Source: JANYLB01 sp963837715 | Lineage (GTDB): Bacteria > Actinomycetota > Acidimicrobiia > IMCC26256 > JANYLB01 | Direction: 5' to 3' | NCBI GenBank assembly: GCA_963837715.1 | Contig: CAWIOF010000004.1 | Coordinates: 868,001-932,000 of the forward strand | DNA length: 64,000 nt | Shown here: positions 34,044 through 42,154 of the stretch, piece after piece | Position numbering within the stretch: position 1 is the stretch's first letter | Layout: every line of letters starts with the position of its first letter | Translations under genes and position numbers: made by a program | The notes under the pieces: model-generated | Seen by the model: the letters and a program-made list of their open reading frames with translations, nothing else | Databases searched by the model: none | Told to the model about the DNA's origin: nothing

Positions 34044-35678
34044 TCACGCGGGGGGGTGGAGGTGGTGGGTTCGATCGGGGGGTGCCGGCTCGTCTTCGCC
34101 GACGAAGTCGGTGTCGGAGAAGGTATAGGGGAAGTAGGGCGCTTCCATGACCCGACCGAGTCGGGGACGGAGGTTTCCGAAAGCTCGGTACACGTCGCGG
34201 TAGTTCTGCCCGATGTACTCCTCGAGGATCTCCTTCCACGACCGCGGCTGCGTTCGGATGAACGTCTCCATCGCTGCGGTGAGGTCGGCTTCGCTCATCG
34301 GAGTGACACCTGCCGGAGCTTCACCGAGCGCGTACGGCGCGCTGCCGTCGAAGTCGGTGCGGGTGTACTGGTTGCCCCAGGGGATGGTGCAGTCGAACCC
34401 GATCTTCGAGATCGTGGCCGGGGGGTCGTCCCTCGCGATGGTCGGGTCGACGGTCATGGTGTTCATGGCCGGGAGGATCATCGTGTCCCGGATCGGGTCG
34501 AAGCGGAACGCCATCGCCCACTTGACCTTGTTGTCGTCCCAGATGTCGACGTCCTCGTCGAACACCCACGCCAGCTTCGGGATCGCCATCTTCGAAGCGC
34601 CGAGCATCACCGCGAGGGCCTGCTTCCCGTCGCCGGCGCCCTGCTTCTTGATCTTGGCGTACACCATGTTCGACAGGCCGCCGGGGTCGGCGCGCACCTC
34701 GAGCACATCGATCGCGGAGTCCTTCAGCGCACCGAAGATGTCGGCCTCCACCGCCGGGAGCTGCAGCATGTTGTCGGTGAACCAGGGGTGGCCACACCCG
34801 ATGGTGGCGTACTGGAAGATCCCGTTCTTGCGGTGGGTGATGGCCTTCACCACCACCCTCGGGTTGTGCTTGAGGCCGCCGCCGTACATGCCGGTGAACT
34901 CGCCGAACGGGGCCTCGTCGTGGGTCCAGCCCTCGGTGGCCATGATCTCGCACTCGAGCACGATCTCGGCGTTGGCGGGCACGAGGAGATCGATGGTCTC
35001 GCACTGCACGAGCTCGGCCGGTGCGCCGTAGAAGCTGCCGAGCACCTCGAAGTCGTCGACGTCGGGCGGGAAGCCCTTCAGCGCGGAGAGCTTGTCGAGG
35101 ATCGGCGCGCCGATGACGATCGCCGCTTCGAGGTTCTTGCCCTTGGCCGCCGCGGCCATCGCGTTGAGCCGAGTCCGATGCGACGTGCAGGTCACGTCGA
35201 GGCTGCGCTCGTTTCGACTGCGGTACATGCTCCGATAGAAGCCCCAGTTGTACGTACCGGTGTCGGGGTCCTTGCTGACGACCAGGTTGTCGTCGGAGTA
35301 GGACTGCCCGTCGCGTTCGTGGTGCAGGAACATCGGGAAGATGGTCATGTCGACGTCGTCGCCGGTGAGGATGACGTCCTTGCACGGCGCGGTGTCGACG
35401 ACGACGGGCTTCACCCGGCCCTGCGCCGCGTCGACCATCTTCAGGCCGGTCTCGGCCTTGGCGCAGCCCATGGCCCAGGCGTACTGGTCCTGGTTCGAGT
35501 ACGCGTTGGCGAGGAACTGGAAGTCAGAGCCGACCACGTTCTCGACGAGCACCGCGGTGGTGGGATGGTCCTCCATCACCTGGGGCAGCTCGTCGACCCG
35601 CGTCGGTTCGGTGACCCGCACGAGCATTCCGGCGGCCTCCAGGTCGGCGACGAAGTCGGGAAGGCTCTGCTGCGGCAT
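34044..35678 (-). CDS. UbiD family prenylated-FMN decarboxylase
   Basis: The 544-residue enzyme matches the UbiD family: NRH-type N-terminal region, LVVSKDPDTGTYNWGFYR, then VIGAPILDKLSALKGFP, the metal/prFMN region EGWTHDEAPFGEFTGMYGGG with its conserved Glu residues, and GCGHPWFTDNMLQLPAVEAD. UbiD enzymes (de)carboxylate aromatic or unsaturated acids using prenylated FMN made by UbiX. UbiX is 12 bp upstream in the same operon. The substrate cannot be read; phenylphosphate-, hydroxybenzoate- or cinnamate-type acids are typical. Confidence 0.9.
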   Translation of the reverse strand: MPQQSLPDFVADLEAAGMLVRVTEPTRVDELPQVMEDHPTTAVLVENVVGSDFQFLANAYSNQDQYAWAMGCAKAETGLKMVDAAQGRVKPVVVDTAPCKDVILTGDDVDMTIFPMFLHHERDGQSYSDDNLVVSKDPDTGTYNWGFYRSMYRSRNERSLDVTCTSHRTRLNAMAAAAKGKNLEAAIVIGAPILDKLSALKGFPPDVDDFEVLGSFYGAPAELVQCETIDLLVPANAEIVLECEIMATEGWTHDEAPFGEFTGMYGGGLKHNPRVVVKAITHRKNGIFQYATIGCGHPWFTDNMLQLPAVEADIFGALKDSAIDVLEVRADPGGLSNMVYAKIKKQGAGDGKQALAVMLGASKMAIPKLAWVFDEDVDIWDDNKVKWAMAFRFDPIRDTMILPAMNTMTVDPTIARDDPPATISKIGFDCTIPWGNQYTRTDFDGSAPYALGEAPAGVTPMSEADLTAAMETFIRTQPRSWKEILEEYIGQNYRDVYRAFGNLRPRLGRVMEAPYFPYTFSDTDFVGEDEPAPPDRTHHLHPPA

Positions 35679-35690
35679 CGGTCGTGCTCC

Positions 35691-36359
35691 TCAGGTCCAC
35701 GCCGGCGCGTCGCCGGACAGGGATCGGTCTTCAGGGTGGACGTCGGCGCCGCCTTCCCACCGGGGCACGAGGTCCTCGGTGAGCTCGATGTCGAACAGGT
35801 CGAGGAGGCGACTGACCGTGTGGTCGACGACGTCTTCGAGCCGTTCGGGGCGGTGATAGAACGCGGGGACCGGGGGCATGCAGATCGCACCCATCTCCGT
35901 CACCTGGGTCATGAGCCGCAGATGCCCGAGGTGGAGCGGTGTCTCCCGTACGGCGAGCACGAGAGGTCGACGCTCCTTCAGCGTCACGTCGGCGGCCCGT
36001 TGGATCAGGTTGTCGCCGTAGGAGTTCGCGATTCCCGAGAGGGTCTTCACTGTGCACGGCACGACGATCATGCCGTCGGTCCGGAACGATCCGGAGGCCA
36101 CGGCGGCGCCGATGTCGCCGATGCGGTAGGTGACGTCGGCGAGCTTGCCGACCTGCTTCGCCGAGTAGTCGGTCTCGAGCGTCAGCGTCCGACGAGCTGA
36201 TCCGCTGATCACGAGATGCGTCTCGACGTCGTCGACCTGTCCGAGCACCTCGAGTAGACGCACGGCGAACACGACGCCGCTGGCGCCGGTCATGCCGACG
36301 ACGATGCGCCGGGGCCGAACGCTGCGCCGACCGGATGGAGTGTGCACGTGGGATCCCAT
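35691..36359 (-). CDS. ubiX: UbiX family flavin prenyltransferase
   Basis: The 222-residue protein has the UbiX/Pad1 flavoprotein pattern: RIVVGMTGASGVVFAVRLLE at the start, MIVVPCTVKTLSGIANSYGD in the middle and RPLVLAVRETPLHLGHLRLM. UbiX joins a dimethylallyl group to FMN to make the prFMN cofactor of UbiD. Its position directly ahead of the UbiD gene (12-bp gap) fits. ATG 36359 is chosen because it leaves 8 bp to the stop of the SRPBCC gene upstream. Confidence 0.9.
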   Translation of the reverse strand: MGSHVHTPSGRRSVRPRRIVVGMTGASGVVFAVRLLEVLGQVDDVETHLVISGSARRTLTLETDYSAKQVGKLADVTYRIGDIGAAVASGSFRTDGMIVVPCTVKTLSGIANSYGDNLIQRAADVTLKERRPLVLAVRETPLHLGHLRLMTQVTEMGAICMPPVPAFYHRPERLEDVVDHTVSRLLDLFDIELTEDLVPRWEGGADVHPEDRSLSGDAPAWT

Positions 36360-36367
36360 GGTCCGGC

Positions 36368-36808
36368 CTACGCGAAGACGGGGCGGTGTTCGCCCGTCTC
36401 CAAGTAGCGCTGCAACTGGAAGATCAGAGCCCCCCAATAGGTGTTGCACCGGCGGAAGGCGTCGTCGTCCTCGGGCCATCCGAGGTGGGTGAGGCGCACC
36501 GTGGTGCGGCCGTCGTCGCCCGTGGCAGAGGAGTAGATCGCCTGCGTGCCGACCGAGTTGCCGGGACCTTCCGTGCAGGTCCACACGACCTCACCTGGTC
36601 CCGGCTGCTCGACCGACCAGCGGAACAAGGGATGCTGGGTGGCGCGGAACTCGATGACACCTTCGGGCGGTGACGCCGCCATCGCCGCGCTGTACCAGGC
36701 CGAGAGCCCTTCGTGCGTCGTCACGGCCAACGCGACCTCTTCGGGAGTCGCGGCGACGCGGACCTCGTGTTCGATGACTGCCGGACCAGCCGGCGCACTC
36801 CTGCTCAT
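36368..36808 (-). CDS. SRPBCC/AHSA1 family protein leading the UbiX-UbiD operon
   Basis: The 146-residue product reads IEHEVRVAATPEEVALAVTT, then GLSAWYSAAMAASPPEG and TVRLTHLGWPEDDDAFRR, ending in the long helix YWGALIFQLQRYLETGE. It is an SRPBCC ligand-binding fold. ATG 36808 follows AGGAG. It is 8 bp ahead of UbiX, so it is probably first gene of a three-gene operon; it may bind or handle the hydrophobic acid used by UbiD. Confidence 0.8.
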   Translation of the reverse strand: MSRSAPAGPAVIEHEVRVAATPEEVALAVTTHEGLSAWYSAAMAASPPEGVIEFRATQHPLFRWSVEQPGPGEVVWTCTEGPGNSVGTQAIYSSATGDDGRTTVRLTHLGWPEDDDAFRRCNTYWGALIFQLQRYLETGEHRPVFA

Positions 36809-36939
36809 CGCGAGCTCCTGTCGTGTCGATCGTCGAGCGTGAAAGCCATTCGCGGAGCATCGGAAGCCGGGTCCGGTCCCTTGAGGCTCATCAGGAACGT
36901 TGCCCATTTCGTGCTGCAGTGGTGCGTCGGCGGATCGGG

Positions 36940-38529
36940 TCAGGGTGCGGGGTCGGGAGGTGAGTAGGGACACGCCATGTCGATCGCGGGTGGCGTGGCG
37001 CTGATCAGGAAGTCGGCGAGCGCGGTGTCGACGCACTCGGACTGGCTCAGTCCGAAGGTGCCGTGGATGCCGCCGACGAGGGTGATCGCCCGCATCGTGG
37101 GGTAGGCGCGCGCCATGTTGACGGCCCACTGGTAGGGCGTCTCGCCGTCGCGGGTCGCGTTGGAGATCATCCCCGGGATCGGTGGCCCGTACCGCCTCGG
37201 CCGGGGCACCGGCTGGGGTTCGGCTCCGTCGTAGCCGTTGCAGGTGGTGAGGTAGTCGACACCGAGGGAACCGCCGTAGATCGGCCCTTCGCGGACGATG
37301 CCTCGCAGCAGGTCCTGCTGACGGGTGTTCGAGATCCGGTCGGAGAAGTCCTGGCACACGACCGCCGACCAGAGGCTGCCCGCGGTGCCGGTGCTCGGAC
37401 TCTGCAAGCTCTTGTCTGTGAGCGTCCGCCGCGCCGCGTCCTGTTCGGTTGCGGTGCCGAAGAGGGCGTTCCACGAGACGTTCACCGCCTGCGCGGCCTG
37501 CGCCCAACTCGTCTCCCCGGTGATCGGGTAGAAGTCGACGCCGTCGTTCAGTGTGTCGAGCAGATCCCATCGGGTGTAGCGCGTCCCGTCGGGGAGGGGG
37601 ATGGTGCTCCGGGTGAGCTTCGCCATCACCTCGTCGAACTTCGCGCGCAGCCCGTTGGCCTGCAGGAAGAAGCCGATCGAGTGGTCCGGTGCCACCGATC
37701 CCGCGCTGATCCCGGCGAGGTCGATCTGCGGGTCCATGTTGCCGTCGAAGACCATCGCCCGGACCCGATCGGGGAACAGCTGCGCGTAGGTGGAGCCGAG
37801 CAGGGAGCCGTAGGAGATGCCCCAGTACGTGATCTTGTCGTCGCCGACCGCGACGCGGATCGCGTCGAGGTCGTGGGCGCCGTCGACGGTGCCCGCGTGT
37901 TCGACGAGGTCTCGGTTCGCGTCGAAGCAGCGCGCGTTGGCGCGCGACACCTGTTGCTGGCGTGCGGCCAGGACCGCTCGCCACCGCACCGCCCCCGTTG
38001 CCGGTCGGGTGGGCTTGGGGATGTTGCAACCGGGGCCCTCGAGCGCCGGGGTGGACGCGCCGATGCCGCGCGGGTCGTAGGTGACGAAGTCGAAGCTCGC
38101 GCGCACAGACTCCGGGAGCAGGAACGCGATCATCGCCAGGCCGACGCCCGACTGGCCGGGTCCACCGGGGTTGAGGAAGAGCGTTCCCCGGTGCTCGGCC
38201 GCGGAGCCGGTTGCCGGCAATCTCACCACGGCCAACGTGACCTGCTTGCCGGTCGGATGGCTGCGGTCGAGCGGCCGCACGAACGGCGCGCACTCGAACC
38301 CATCGAGGCTGTTGTCGTCGACGCGCTTCCAGCGTTCGAACGCCGCATCACTGCAGGGCTTCCAGTCGAGCGCGCCCGCTTGCACCGGGTCGACAGCGTC
38401 GGCCGCGTCGGCCGCGCTGGCGCCGTCGTTGTCGGCAGCCCCGCGTGTTGCTCCCGCCGGAGCACCGGGCGTGAGCAGCGCGATGCCTGTGGCAAGCACG
38501 GCGATGACCAGTTTCGACGGAAGACGCAC
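36940..38529 (-). CDS. Secreted alpha/beta hydrolase of the TAP-like S33 peptidase family
   Basis: The protein of about 529 residues has a signal peptide (LVIAVLATGIALLTPG, then APAGA) and a tripeptidyl-aminopeptidase-like fold: oxyanion loop FLNPGGPGQSGV, YDPRGIGAST, nucleophile elbow YWGISYGSLLGSTYA, and a TAP C-terminal part with SNATRDGETPYQWA and LVGGIHGTFG holding the likely Asp and His. It should cleave peptides or amides outside the membrane. The start is uncertain; GTG 38529 gives the cleanest signal peptide but has no ribosome site. It stands alone. Confidence 0.8.
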   Translation of the reverse strand: MRLPSKLVIAVLATGIALLTPGAPAGATRGAADNDGASAADAADAVDPVQAGALDWKPCSDAAFERWKRVDDNSLDGFECAPFVRPLDRSHPTGKQVTLAVVRLPATGSAAEHRGTLFLNPGGPGQSGVGLAMIAFLLPESVRASFDFVTYDPRGIGASTPALEGPGCNIPKPTRPATGAVRWRAVLAARQQQVSRANARCFDANRDLVEHAGTVDGAHDLDAIRVAVGDDKITYWGISYGSLLGSTYAQLFPDRVRAMVFDGNMDPQIDLAGISAGSVAPDHSIGFFLQANGLRAKFDEVMAKLTRSTIPLPDGTRYTRWDLLDTLNDGVDFYPITGETSWAQAAQAVNVSWNALFGTATEQDAARRTLTDKSLQSPSTGTAGSLWSAVVCQDFSDRISNTRQQDLLRGIVREGPIYGGSLGVDYLTTCNGYDGAEPQPVPRPRRYGPPIPGMISNATRDGETPYQWAVNMARAYPTMRAITLVGGIHGTFGLSQSECVDTALADFLISATPPAIDMACPYSPPDPAP

Positions 38530-38671
38530 CCACGATGCGTCGGACGCCCGGCGAGCCGGCTTGAGCAGTTCATCTCGGTGCTGTGGCCCGTTCCCGGTGG
38601 GCCGATGCAAGATTCGAGCTGGTGGATCGGGAGTCGACCTCGAGGGAGTCGCCGTACGATCGGTGCCCGGC
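38530..38671. other. Upstream region of the TAP-like gene, no gene seen
   Basis: Together with 38861-38969 this is non-coding as far as I can tell. It separates the TAP-like gene from a reductase remnant and should hold the TAP promoter. No clear palindrome. Confidence 0.4.
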
Positions 38672-38860
38672 GTGCTCCACCTCGAGCCGATCGTCCTCGG
38701 CGCGGGCACCCCACTGTTCGTCGGTGCCGCTCGACGTGAACTGCAGCAGCGTGAGGTCCGGGTGTCGAGGAACGCCACCCAGCTGACCTACGACGCGGTC
38801 GCAACAGGCGCGAGCAGAGCTGCTGCTACCCGAGCTCGGTACGTCATCCCGACCTCGTGA
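38672..38860 (+). pseudogene. C-terminal remnant of a DHFR/RibD_C-like reductase
   Basis: VLHLEPIVLGAGTPLFVGAA, then RRELQQREVRVSRNATQLTY, is the last third of a RibD_C-type reductase. Nothing resembling the first 150 residues is upstream; the TAP-like gene starts there on the other strand. A truncated copy of the family represented intact at 32098-32739. Confidence 0.55.
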
Positions 38861-38969
38861 CCATCTACCACCAGGCCGAGAGTTCTGACACGCTGCGGGT
38901 GGGCGAAGGCTCTGCTGAGATCCGCCCGTCACACGATCACATCCGACGCTCACAGAAGGCAGGACCCCA

Positions 38970-39233
38970 ATGCCCACCGTCATCGCGTACCACGACGTGA
39001 AGGACCTCGATCTCTGGCTCGCCTCGCCCGTCAGGGACGAGGCGTTCGCCACGATCGGAATCACCGGCATCCGCACCTTCGTCGACCCGACGAACCCGCA
39101 GAAGGTCGGACTCCTCTTCGACGTCCCCGACATGGACGCCCTGCTGGCAGCCCTGCAGAGCCCCGAGTTCGCCGAGGCCGAGGCCAAGGACGGCGTGGTC
39201 CCCGAAACCATCGTGATGCTCGTCGAGTCGTAG
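38970..39233 (+). CDS. Conserved small protein (87 aa), ABM-like
   Basis: The 87-residue product reads MPTVIAYHDVKDLDLWLASP, IRTFVDPTNPQKVGLLFDVP, DMDALLAALQSPEFAEAEAK and ends VPETIVMLVES. I recognise this as a conserved actinobacterial small protein; the strand-helix-strand order suggests a dimeric alpha-beta barrel like the ABM family, but no catalytic residue is evident. It stands alone between a short promoter region and a strong terminator. Confidence 0.7.
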   Translation: MPTVIAYHDVKDLDLWLASPVRDEAFATIGITGIRTFVDPTNPQKVGLLFDVPDMDALLAALQSPEFAEAEAKDGVVPETIVMLVES

Positions 39234-39243
39234 CGGACCAGCG

Positions 39244-39278
39244 CGGAGCGAGGCCCACGTCGGTTGGGCCTCGCTCCG
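39244..39278 (+). terminator. Hairpin terminator after the 87-aa gene
   Basis: Perfect 14-bp stem (CGGAGCGAGGCCCA and complement) around a 7-base loop, 10 bp after the stop. Confidence 0.8.
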
Positions 39279-39350
39279 TCATCACGTGCCAACCTGACGT
39301 CGGCCAGCTGCGGATCCCGCGGCGCGCACCGACGACCGAGAGGCGGGTTC

Positions 39351-40262
39351 GTGAAGCACTGGGTGACCTATCCGCTCGTCGTGCATCCGTACGATCCGGC
39401 GTTCGTCTCGCACGATGCACTCGTGCGCTTCGCCCGCACGGCGGAGGCGGCGGGCTTCGACGGCATCGGCTTCACCGACCATCCCGCCCCGTCGCACAAG
39501 TGGCTCCAGGCCGGCGGTCACGACGCTCTCGATCCCCTCGCCGCGCTCGCGTTCGTCGCCGCGGTCACCGAACGGCTCCTGCTCATCCCGAACATCCTCG
39601 TGCTCCCGTATCGCAACCCGTTTCTCGTCGCCAAGTCGGTCGCCACCATCGACGCCCTGTCCGGCGGTCGGTTCGTCCTCGCGACGGCGGCGGGCTACCA
39701 ACGTTCGGAGTACCGCGCCCTCGGCGTCGACTTCGAGCAGCGCAACGAGCTGTTCGACGAAGCGATCGCCGTGATGCGCGGCGTGTGGACGGTCGATGAC
39801 TTCAGCTTCGAAGGATCGACGTTCACTGCATCCGGGCAGACGGCCAATCCGAAACCGCAGTCGGTTCCGATCTGGATCGGGGGCAACAGCGGCCGGGCCC
39901 GTCGACGCGTCGCCGAAGTCGGAGACGGCTGGAGTCCGTTCCCGGCACCGGCGGCGTTGACCCGTTCGGTGAAGACGCCGGCGCTCGAGACCGTCGATGA
40001 CCTGGCTCGCATGCTCGACGACCTGTGGCGGAAGGTCGACGTCGCGGGTCGTGACCGAGGATCGATCGACGTCGCCTTCGGAACTCCTGCTGGTGGTCCG
40101 GTCGGCGCTCCCGACTTCGATGCCGATGCCCACTGCGATGGGCTCGAGGAGCTCGCGACGCTGGGGGTGACGTGGAACAGCGTCGGCGTCCCCGGCGATT
40201 CGTTGGCCCACGCGCTCGAAGCGCTCGAGCAGTACGGCGAGCTCGTGATCCGAGCCGTCTGA
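39351..40262 (+). CDS. LLM-class F420-dependent oxidoreductase
   Basis: The 303-residue protein is a bacterial luciferase-like TIM barrel: ARTAEAAGFDGIGFTDHPAP, LALLLIPNILVLPYRNPFL-type strand region (RLLLIPNILVLPYRNP), VATIDALSGGRFVLATAAGY and VPIWIGGNSGRARRRVAEVG. That set is the TIGR03619-type F420 family. It should use reduced F420 for a redox step on an unknown substrate. GTG 39351 follows GAGAGGCGG. Convergent with the SnoaL gene by 3 bp. A second family member is at 45702. Confidence 0.88.
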   Translation: MKHWVTYPLVVHPYDPAFVSHDALVRFARTAEAAGFDGIGFTDHPAPSHKWLQAGGHDALDPLAALAFVAAVTERLLLIPNILVLPYRNPFLVAKSVATIDALSGGRFVLATAAGYQRSEYRALGVDFEQRNELFDEAIAVMRGVWTVDDFSFEGSTFTASGQTANPKPQSVPIWIGGNSGRARRRVAEVGDGWSPFPAPAALTRSVKTPALETVDDLARMLDDLWRKVDVAGRDRGSIDVAFGTPAGGPVGAPDFDADAHCDGLEELATLGVTWNSVGVPGDSLAHALEALEQYGELVIRAV

Positions 40263-40265
40263 AGG

Positions 40266-40673
40266 TCAGTCGCGGAGTTGTTCCAGGAGGTGCAGGTCGT
40301 CGCGGCAGGCCCAGTGCTCGACGATCATCCCGTCGGAGACCCGCCAGATGTGGATGAACGTCCACGCGGCCGGACGATCCGAGACGGTCGTGCCGGCGAG
40401 CAGCGGCATCGTGGATGCCCGGTGGGTCCCGCGCAGGGTGAGGTGCTGCGCGACGAGATCACCATCGCCGATGAGGTGGTGTTCTTCGACGGTGACCGGC
40501 CCGAGGTCGTGGTCGATGATGCCGAGGATCAGCTTCAGTCCGTCGCGACCCTGCGGACCGGCTGCGTGGTTCACCATGTCTTCGGCGACGAGATCGTCGA
40601 GAGCCGTGTCGTCGCCCGCCTGCTGCCGTCGGAGCAGCTCGTCGACGACGTCCTTCGCACTCCGCTGGCCCAT
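40266..40673 (-). CDS. SnoaL-like polyketide cyclase / ester cyclase family protein
   Basis: The 135-residue protein shows the SnoaL pattern: KDVVDELLRRQQAGDDTALD, LVAEDMVNHAAGPQGRDGL, then TFIHIWRVSDGMIVEHWAC. The His in VNHAAG and the Asp/Glu near VEHW resemble SnoaL active-site positions, but the substrate is unknown. ATG 40673 follows GGGGGAGG. Divergent from the hydrolase-cyclase fusion by 94 bp. Confidence 0.8.
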   Translation of the reverse strand: MGQRSAKDVVDELLRRQQAGDDTALDDLVAEDMVNHAAGPQGRDGLKLILGIIDHDLGPVTVEEHHLIGDGDLVAQHLTLRGTHRASTMPLLAGTTVSDRPAAWTFIHIWRVSDGMIVEHWACRDDLHLLEQLRD

Positions 40674-40767
40674 GCCGCCATCCTCCCCCAATCGCGCCGC
40701 GCCCCGCAGCGATCCTCGGTCGAGCACTGACGCGCGGCTGTAACCGTGGATCCATACACTCCCTGAG

Positions 40768-42099
40768 ATGGCAGCTGTCCCGGAGACCCAGTACGCGCAG
40801 AGCGGCGAGCTGAGCATCGCGTATCAGACCATCGGCGACGGGCCGCTCGACGTGCTGCTCGTCCCGGGCTTCGTCTCGAACGTCGAGCTCATGTGGGATC
40901 GGCCGTCCCAGGCCCACATGCTCCGCCGCCTCGCGGGAATCGGCCGGCTCATCGTCTTCGACAAGCGAGGGACCGGTTGCTCGGATCGTTCGCTGGGAAC
41001 GGGGAGTGCCGAAGACCGGATGGACGACCTGCGGGCGGTGGCCGACGCCGCCGGCGTCGAGAGTGCAAACCTCATCGGCTTGTCGGAAGGCGGGCCCCTT
41101 GCGGTCTTGTTCGCATCGACGTTCCCCGAGCGCGTCCGGTCGTTGGTCCTCTGGGGCACGTTCGCCCGAACGCTCTGGGCCCCCGACTACGAAGAGGGAC
41201 TCGACCCCGACCTCGTGGAGGCGTTCATCGAAGACATCCGCGCCAAGTGGGGAACCGGAGAAGCCCTCCGGGGCTTCCTGGGCGGCGTCGACGACAGCAT
41301 GCTGGCGGAAGTGGGTCGCTACGAGCGCCAGACCGCTTCGCCGGGCGCGGCCGCGACCATCCTGCGTCACAACGTGAACATGGACGTGCGCCACGCGCTC
41401 GGCGCGCTGCAGGTGCCAACGATGGTCGTCAGCCGCACCGACGATCCCATCGTGCCCCTGCGCGCCGGGAAGTACCTCGCGCGGCACATCCGCGACGCGA
41501 AGTTCGCCGAGCTGCCCGGCGCGTTCCATGTCGGAGCAAACCTCGGCGACGACGACGATGTCCTCGACGTCGTCGAGGAGTTCGTGACCGGTGCACCGGT
41601 GCGACGAGACGACGACGTCGATCGGGTGCTCAAGACGGTGTTGTTCACCGACATCGTCGATTCAACGGTGCAAGCGTCGGAGCTCGGTGACCGGGCGTGG
41701 CGGACGCTCTTGGAGCAACACGACGCGTACGCGGCGAATGCGGTCGAGGCGCAGCGTGGAGTCGTCGTCAAGCGGACCGGCGATGGGCTCCTCGCTACGT
41801 TCGACGGACCGGGTCGGGGCGTACGCGCCGCGTTGGCGGTTCGCGACGCCGTACGCCCGTTGGGCATTCACGTCCGGGCCGGTCTGCACACGGGTGAGAT
41901 CGAGCGGCGCGGTGACGATGTCGCGGGCATCGGGGTGCACATCGGTGCCCGCGTGGGCTCACTCGCCGGCCCGGGTGAGGTGCTGGTCACCAACACGGTG
42001 AAGGACCTCGTGATCGGTTCTGACCTCGGCTTCGACGACCGTGGGACGCAGGTGCTCAAGGGTGTTCCCGGTGAGTGGCACCTCTGGGCGTCGGCCTGA
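40768..42099 (+). CDS. Alpha/beta hydrolase fused to a class III adenylate/guanylate cyclase
   Basis: The 443-residue protein has two domains. Residues 1-280 are an alpha/beta hydrolase: LLVPGFVSNVE oxyanion region, FDKRGTGCSD, nucleophile elbow IGLSEGGPLA with Ser106, and a late His in GAFHVGAN. Residues 285-443 are a class III cyclase: KTVLFTDIVDSTVQASELGD with the first metal Asp, VVKRTGDGLLATFDGP with the second, and GIGVHIGARVGSLAGPGEVL. Both metal Asp residues are present, so cAMP or cGMP synthesis is likely. The hydrolase may sense a lipid-like ligand. The fusion is known in actinobacteria; the signal is not. Confidence 0.88.
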   Translation: MAAVPETQYAQSGELSIAYQTIGDGPLDVLLVPGFVSNVELMWDRPSQAHMLRRLAGIGRLIVFDKRGTGCSDRSLGTGSAEDRMDDLRAVADAAGVESANLIGLSEGGPLAVLFASTFPERVRSLVLWGTFARTLWAPDYEEGLDPDLVEAFIEDIRAKWGTGEALRGFLGGVDDSMLAEVGRYERQTASPGAAATILRHNVNMDVRHALGALQVPTMVVSRTDDPIVPLRAGKYLARHIRDAKFAELPGAFHVGANLGDDDDVLDVVEEFVTGAPVRRDDDVDRVLKTVLFTDIVDSTVQASELGDRAWRTLLEQHDAYAANAVEAQRGVVVKRTGDGLLATFDGPGRGVRAALAVRDAVRPLGIHVRAGLHTGEIERRGDDVAGIGVHIGARVGSLAGPGEVLVTNTVKDLVIGSDLGFDDRGTQVLKGVPGEWHLWASA

Positions 42100-42154
42100 G
42101 CCACCCGAGCGGGGAGCACGGAGGGCTTCGCGTCGGAGCGTACGCTCCCACCCG

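Noticed and set aside
34056..36200. 714-residue open frame on the plus strand
   Set aside because: It is opposite the UbiD and UbiX genes, with no family resemblance; long antisense frames are common in high-GC DNA.
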